Part shown: positions 59,852 through 64,000 of the stretch, in pieces
How positions within the stretch are numbered: the stretch's first letter is position 1
Layout: each line of letters starts with the position of its first letter
Source of the DNA: Clostridiales bacterium
Lineage (GTDB): Bacteria; Bacillota; Clostridia; Lachnospirales; Lachnospiraceae
Assembly: GCA_021204025.1 (NCBI GenBank)
Contig: JAJQAC010000050.1
Location: forward strand, 1 to 64,000
DNA: 64,000 nucleotides
Direction: 5' to 3'
Translations under genes and position numbers: made by a program
Notes under the pieces: generated by a model
Database searches by the model: none
Told to the model about the DNA's origin: nothing
Seen by the model: only the letters and a program-made list of their open reading frames with translations

Positions 59852-60343
59852 CTATTCATACAGATTCAGCTTTAATTTTGTCTGCTGTGACTGAGCCACA
59901 TTTGTCCGACGATTGATATCAAAAGTATTCAGCGTCGTTGTCCACTCATCCGGTGCCGTCTCCATGATAATGGAAACTACGATCTTGGATTTGTTGGCCT
60001 CATCGACCTTATAGTGCAGGATACCATACAAATCTTCATCATCATACCAGCCGGTCTTATTTACCGCGTTTTCCACCAGATAACACGCGGACTCCTGAGT
60101 GAGCGCCGGACGGCTGACCCACTCAGCGGTCTCGGTATCCATATAATACCATACGCCGTCGATATACTGCCATCCGGTCAGATATTCTCCGTCCTGCTCA
60201 TATTTCCAGGCTCCGTCTTCCTGCTTCTGCCACTCGCCCGCCCAGGCGGTCAGGCTCATCGCACCCATCATCAGTACCGCCGCTATGACCGTCAGCCATG
60301 CGCGGCTTTTCCGTTTTTTTCCTTTTCCTTCATAAAATTTCAT
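59852..60343 (-). CDS. Secreted protein with cell-wall-binding-type repeat
   Basis: Signal peptide (KKRKSRAWLTVIAAVLMMGAMSLTAWA) then GWQYIDGVWYYMD choline-binding-like repeat. Confidence 0.65.
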   Translation of the reverse strand: MKFYEGKGKKRKSRAWLTVIAAVLMMGAMSLTAWAGEWQKQEDGAWKYEQDGEYLTGWQYIDGVWYYMDTETAEWVSRPALTQESACYLVENAVNKTGWYDDEDLYGILHYKVDEANKSKIVVSIIMETAPDEWTTTLNTFDINRRTNVAQSQQTKLKLNLYE

Positions 60344-60623
60344 TGAACTGTCACTCCTTCTTTTGGTATCGCTGATGAGAGAAGGTAATTCTTCTGTCCC
60401 TGCATGGAAAAATATTCCCTGCGGATATTCCACCTTCCCTCTCTCAGAAACTATTCGGCATGTACCTGTACAGGCCGAGGTCATGATGCCATATACTCTA
60501 AGTATAATTGCTTCTCCTGATAAAAGCAAAGAAACAATTCTGAAATTTTTATGAACGATATTTCATGGTCTGATGGTCTGACCACAGACCCGATGTTTTC
60601 CTCCTGGATTTTCCGCCGATTTC

Positions 60624-61490
60624 TTAATCAACCGTAATCAGCTCGTACTCTCTTGACCCAAAGCCCAGTGCCGCGGCTGCCTCGATCGTATGAACTCCGT
60701 TCCGGCTCTCCACTCTCTCCAGGAAATGTGCTTTTCCCGGATCATCGCAGGCATATACCAGATCGATGCACGCCTGATCGATCGCGATCGGATCATCCGA
60801 GATCAGCACGCCCATATCCTGCAGGCATGGATCCTCCGCAACCGCGCAGCAGTCACAGTCCACCGACATATTTTTCATCACATTGATGTAAACCGCATTG
60901 CCGTTAAAATATCTCACCACCGATGAAGCCGCGTCCGCCATCGATTCCAGGAACGAGTCATGATCAGCGGTCCATATCTGATCCGGGTCTCCAGCCCCAT
61001 GGATATATGCTTTCCCATAGGAAGAACCAATGCCGATCGAAAGCTGCTTTAACGCGCCGCCGAAGCCTCCCATCGGATGTCCCTTAAAATGCGACAGCAC
61101 CAGCAGAGAATCATAGTTTGCCAGGTCTTTGCCCACGTAATTTTTCTGGATCCGTTTTCCATCCGGGATATCCAGAACCATATCCGGTCCCTCCGCATCC
61201 ATCAGATCGACCGTAAAATAATCATTCCAGCCGTGCTCACGGATCGTCTTTAAATGCTTCTTCGTCGTGTTTCTCTCACCGTCGTAAGCGGTATTACACT
61301 CAACCACAGTACCGCCAACGTATGAAACAATATCCTTCCAGAAATCCGGTCTTAGGAAATTCTGATTGCCCTTCTCGCCGGAATGCACCTTGATTGCGAC
61401 ATTTCCTGTCAACTCTTTTCCAAGTGTCTGATACATCTTAAGTACCTGCTCCGGAGTAACGTTCTTTGAGAAATAAACTTTTGCTGCCAT
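60624..61490 (-). CDS. DUF362-domain protein
   Basis: MAAKVYFSKNVTPEQVLKMYQTLGKELTGNVAIKVHSGEKGNQNFLRPDFWKDIV; SHFKGHPMGGFGGALKQLSIGIGS; CDCCAVAEDPC. Confidence 0.85.
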   Translation of the reverse strand: MAAKVYFSKNVTPEQVLKMYQTLGKELTGNVAIKVHSGEKGNQNFLRPDFWKDIVSYVGGTVVECNTAYDGERNTTKKHLKTIREHGWNDYFTVDLMDAEGPDMVLDIPDGKRIQKNYVGKDLANYDSLLVLSHFKGHPMGGFGGALKQLSIGIGSSYGKAYIHGAGDPDQIWTADHDSFLESMADAASSVVRYFNGNAVYINVMKNMSVDCDCCAVAEDPCLQDMGVLISDDPIAIDQACIDLVYACDDPGKAHFLERVESRNGVHTIEAAAALGFGSREYELITVD

Positions 61491-61521
61491 TTTGCAAACC
61501 TCCATTTCATAACTCGTGTAC

Positions 61522-61540
61522 CCGGGGCTGAAAGCCCCGG
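61522..61540. repeat. Hairpin CCGGGGCT-gaa-AGCCCCGG near the Tn554-like cassette end
   Basis: Perfect 8-bp inverted repeat. Confidence 0.7.
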
Positions 61541-61557
61541 AAATACTGTGTTTTTAC

Positions 61558-61578
61558 TTCGAGTACACCGTACTCGAA
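61558..61578. repeat. Perfect palindrome TTCGAGTAC-acc-GTACTCGAA adjoining the tnpC stop
   Basis: 9+3+9 inverted repeat ending one base before the tnpC stop codon (61579-61581). Confidence 0.75.
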
Positions 61579-61956
61579 CTACTCCTTTTTTTCGTATAGC
61601 ACCCGGCGAAGAACATCTAATTCTTGCCGAAGACGCTGGTTTTCTTCCTCCAGTTTTGCTATACGCTTATCCTTTGCTTCTATAATCACATCTTTCGATT
61701 TTGATGTGCGGTCATATTTTCTGTGCCAAGCACCCGCTCTTTCTGCCTCCAGCGATCTTTGGCTTTCAATCTCTTTCCGCACAACCTCATTCGTGTACAA
61801 ATAGTTCTTGGATACTCCGCTTTTTAAATGAACTGTGTTGAAGTTAACCGGCTCTCCGTTTGTTCGTAGCTCTTTAATCGCTTTTTGCACTTTTGCCTGC
61901 GCCTGGTCTGACCGCCTATGCCAGCTCGCCTCCAGATATTTTGATGGATCTTCCAT
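61579..61956 (-). CDS. tnpC: Tn554 TnpC-like protein (DUF6262 type)
   Basis: 125 aa basic/coiled-coil; RRSDQAQAKVQKAIKELRTNGEPVNFNTVHLKSGVSKNYLYTN; immediately downstream of the large tyrosine recombinase. Confidence 0.75.
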   Translation of the reverse strand: MEDPSKYLEASWHRRSDQAQAKVQKAIKELRTNGEPVNFNTVHLKSGVSKNYLYTNEVVRKEIESQRSLEAERAGAWHRKYDRTSKSKDVIIEAKDKRIAKLEEENQRLRQELDVLRRVLYEKKE

Positions 61957-61957
61957 G

Positions 61958-63895
61958 TCAGGCCTCCCTCATGGAACCGCTTTTATGGATGATCCCCTTT
62001 TCTGTCAGCTCTTTCTGAATCCGTATAAGCCGGTCAAGGTATTCCTGGTTTTTCTTTATCCATTCTTCCCGCCCGAGTATCTGGCTGATCTGGATCATGG
62101 TGCTGGTTTTCTTTATCTCCGCGGCATATTCATCCAGATTTTCCCTGGTGGAACAGAAACTCGGGCATTCCATACACTGTTCGGTCTGCCTGCGGCAGCC
62201 CGCCTTTGACGGCTTGAAACACACACCAAACGGCACCCTCACCGCGTCCAAGTTCGACCGGACGTTTTCGTAATGGACCGCTTCTTCCTGTTCTGACGCT
62301 TTGCCCGGCGGCGGTACCGTCAGCTTAAACAGATCCAGCCGCTCTGTATTTTTCCATTTCTGATATAACGTGTCCTCTGTAACCTTCGCGTAATGCAGGC
62401 TCATCTGCAGGGAACAATGCCCCAGGAGACGCTGGATGATGCCGATTGGCATGCCCTGTTCCGCATACTCCATGGCACGGGTGTGCCTCAATCCATGTGC
62501 TTTGAAATGGAACAGCTGCCCATCTGCATCGCGGATGTCATTCTTATCGATCATTTTCTGGACTGCCCTCGAAAATGCCGGCTTGCTGAACGGCAGCCCC
62601 ATACATCTGCCTTCATAGCAGTTAAAGAGATACCGGTCAGGATTATTCTCGCGGGTACTTTTTGCCGCAGCCTCGTCCGCCAGGAACTTAACCATCCCTG
62701 CCACTTCCTTGCGGATCGGGTCTTTCAGCTGCGGGATGCCTACTTTCGTAATCTCCCCGCATAAATAGGGGACGGAGCGGTTCTCTTTCGCGTTCCAAAT
62801 ATACTGCAGGCAGTTGTCATAACGCAGGTTCAGCACATCCGTGCCGCGCCATCCGGTTTCCCGCAGGAGGATATAAACCGGCCTCATCTCTGCTGGTTCT
62901 ATCTGTTCAATGCACGCATCCATCTGCTGGATGACCGGTGCCGGGATATACCGGACCTTTTCCATCGTATCTGCAGCGCGTTCCCTTTTCGGCACATCAT
63001 CATCAAAAATGAGCCGTTCTATGCTTTGTACCGGTGCCTGCGGGTATTCGGCGATCTGGATATAATCCAGCCAGCTCCTGATAAATGAAACCGCTTTGCT
63101 GCGGTATGTCGCATTTTTCTTATCATAATCATCTGCCACCCAACACAGGTATTTCTCTACATCCTGCCGGCTGAGTTTCTCCAGAAACCCATCTGTATAT
63201 CCATTCCTGTAAAAAACACTGAAAAAGTACTGGATGTACATCAGCATTTCCCTGCAGTACGACCAGCTCCGCCGTATGACTAAACGCTTCATGAAGCGTT
63301 TGACCAGCATCCGGTAAGCATCACGGATTCTTTGGAAGTTCAGGCTGGGGTTCTGGCGCTTCATTGCCGCCGAAAGCTTCACTCCGGGAATCCTGAGCGC
63401 ATGCCAGACATCTTTTTCTGTTTCCTCCCGGTCATCATAATAATCGGCAAAGAATTCCCGTATTCCGTTGAGAAATCCCACATAATTCGCTGCTACTGTT
63501 GGCTCCGTATCCTCTGGCAATGGCTCTTTTGTACGAATCCCTATCTCTTCAAAACTGCTATACGCGCCTGAGGAAACGACATTCCTTCCAACCAGGCGGA
63601 TCACTGACATCAGGACATCCTGCACATATGCCGGGCTTCTCCACTGGCTCTTCAGGGAATAAAGGATGTAATACTTCAATTCCATCTTCATGTAAACATC
63701 CTGGCACTCTGTAAAATCTGCAAGGATACCTTCCCGCCGGCTCTCTCGAACCACACCTGTCCTGTATGCCTCCGTATCTGTACGCCATATATCATTCTGG
63801 ATCCAATACCAGTCCTCCGCAGAAAGATATTCCTCTATCTCCTCCTGCCAGGGGTTTAACGGCAGTTTTAAAGCAGAACTTCCTTCTGTTATCAT
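61958..63895 (-). CDS. tnpB: Tyrosine recombinase, Tn554 TnpB-like
   Basis: 645 aa; catalytic RETGWRGTDVLNLRYD (R), HFKAHGLRHTRAMEYAEQG (HxxR), LGHCSLQMSLHYAKV (LGH...Y); Cys-rich C-terminus. Confidence 0.9.
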   Translation of the reverse strand: MITEGSSALKLPLNPWQEEIEEYLSAEDWYWIQNDIWRTDTEAYRTGVVRESRREGILADFTECQDVYMKMELKYYILYSLKSQWRSPAYVQDVLMSVIRLVGRNVVSSGAYSSFEEIGIRTKEPLPEDTEPTVAANYVGFLNGIREFFADYYDDREETEKDVWHALRIPGVKLSAAMKRQNPSLNFQRIRDAYRMLVKRFMKRLVIRRSWSYCREMLMYIQYFFSVFYRNGYTDGFLEKLSRQDVEKYLCWVADDYDKKNATYRSKAVSFIRSWLDYIQIAEYPQAPVQSIERLIFDDDVPKRERAADTMEKVRYIPAPVIQQMDACIEQIEPAEMRPVYILLRETGWRGTDVLNLRYDNCLQYIWNAKENRSVPYLCGEITKVGIPQLKDPIRKEVAGMVKFLADEAAAKSTRENNPDRYLFNCYEGRCMGLPFSKPAFSRAVQKMIDKNDIRDADGQLFHFKAHGLRHTRAMEYAEQGMPIGIIQRLLGHCSLQMSLHYAKVTEDTLYQKWKNTERLDLFKLTVPPPGKASEQEEAVHYENVRSNLDAVRVPFGVCFKPSKAGCRRQTEQCMECPSFCSTRENLDEYAAEIKKTSTMIQISQILGREEWIKKNQEYLDRLIRIQKELTEKGIIHKSGSMREA

Positions 63896-64000
63896 TGTTC
63901 CGCCTCCTTCTCCGGGAGATGGAACCTGCCCGCTGCTTCCTTAAATGCCTCTGTCACTTCTTCTTCTGATGGATGGACATAGGTATTCAGGGTCGTGTAG
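63892..64000 (-). CDS. tnpA: Tyrosine recombinase, Tn554 TnpA-like, C-terminal fragment (cut by window edge)
   Basis: Manual translation: ...YTTLNTYVHPSEEEVTEAFKEAAGRFHLPEKEAEQ*; catalytic-Tyr region, ATGA overlap with tnpB. Confidence 0.72.
   Translation of the reverse strand, partial: YTTLNTYVHPSEEEVTEAFKEAAGRFHLPEKEAEQ

Noticed and set aside
24562-64000. Numerous other 60-280 aa antisense or out-of-frame ORFs in the track
   Set aside because: They overlap conserved genes, lack RBS and domain features, and reflect the codon bias of the true strand.

Overview
A 64 kb chromosomal segment from a spore-forming Clostridium-type Firmicute, probably Lachnospiraceae-like (inferred from gene content and sequence style). 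The core is ordinary: (1) metal and K+ homeostasis (dtxR, feoB/feoA/feoA, a short fur-like gene, znuABC, trkHA, and a second feoA-feoB fusion); (2) a long minus-strand division/sporulation cluster (mraZ-rsmH-ftsL-two class B PBPs-mraY-murD-ftsW-murA-ftsQ-ftsZ-spoIIGA-sigE-spoIIP-lepA-hemW); (3) a queuosine cluster (queD-queE-folE-queC-queF) behind a likely preQ1-I riboswitch; (4) a tctCBA transporter with a metallo-hydrolase and divergent LysR; (5) a Tn554-like recombinase cassette (tnpA partial, tnpB, tnpC) at the right edge. The most interesting unexplained signal is intergenic. I see three families of dispersed, imperfectly palindromic repeats (called R1, R2 and R3 here). The helices in different copies differ in sequence but stay complementary, while specific unpaired stretches are conserved. 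Truncated R2 copies abut, or supply, the stop codons of trpS and murA, and another lies beside the ppk2/pap stop. Other notable points are paired GTTAG-N6-CTAAC operators over two consensus promoters, a Fur-like protein reduced to its winged helix, a TrkH that appears to lack its N-terminal D0 helix pair, and a stand-alone receiver protein coupled to a flavodiiron protein. All calls were made by eye, with no searches run.
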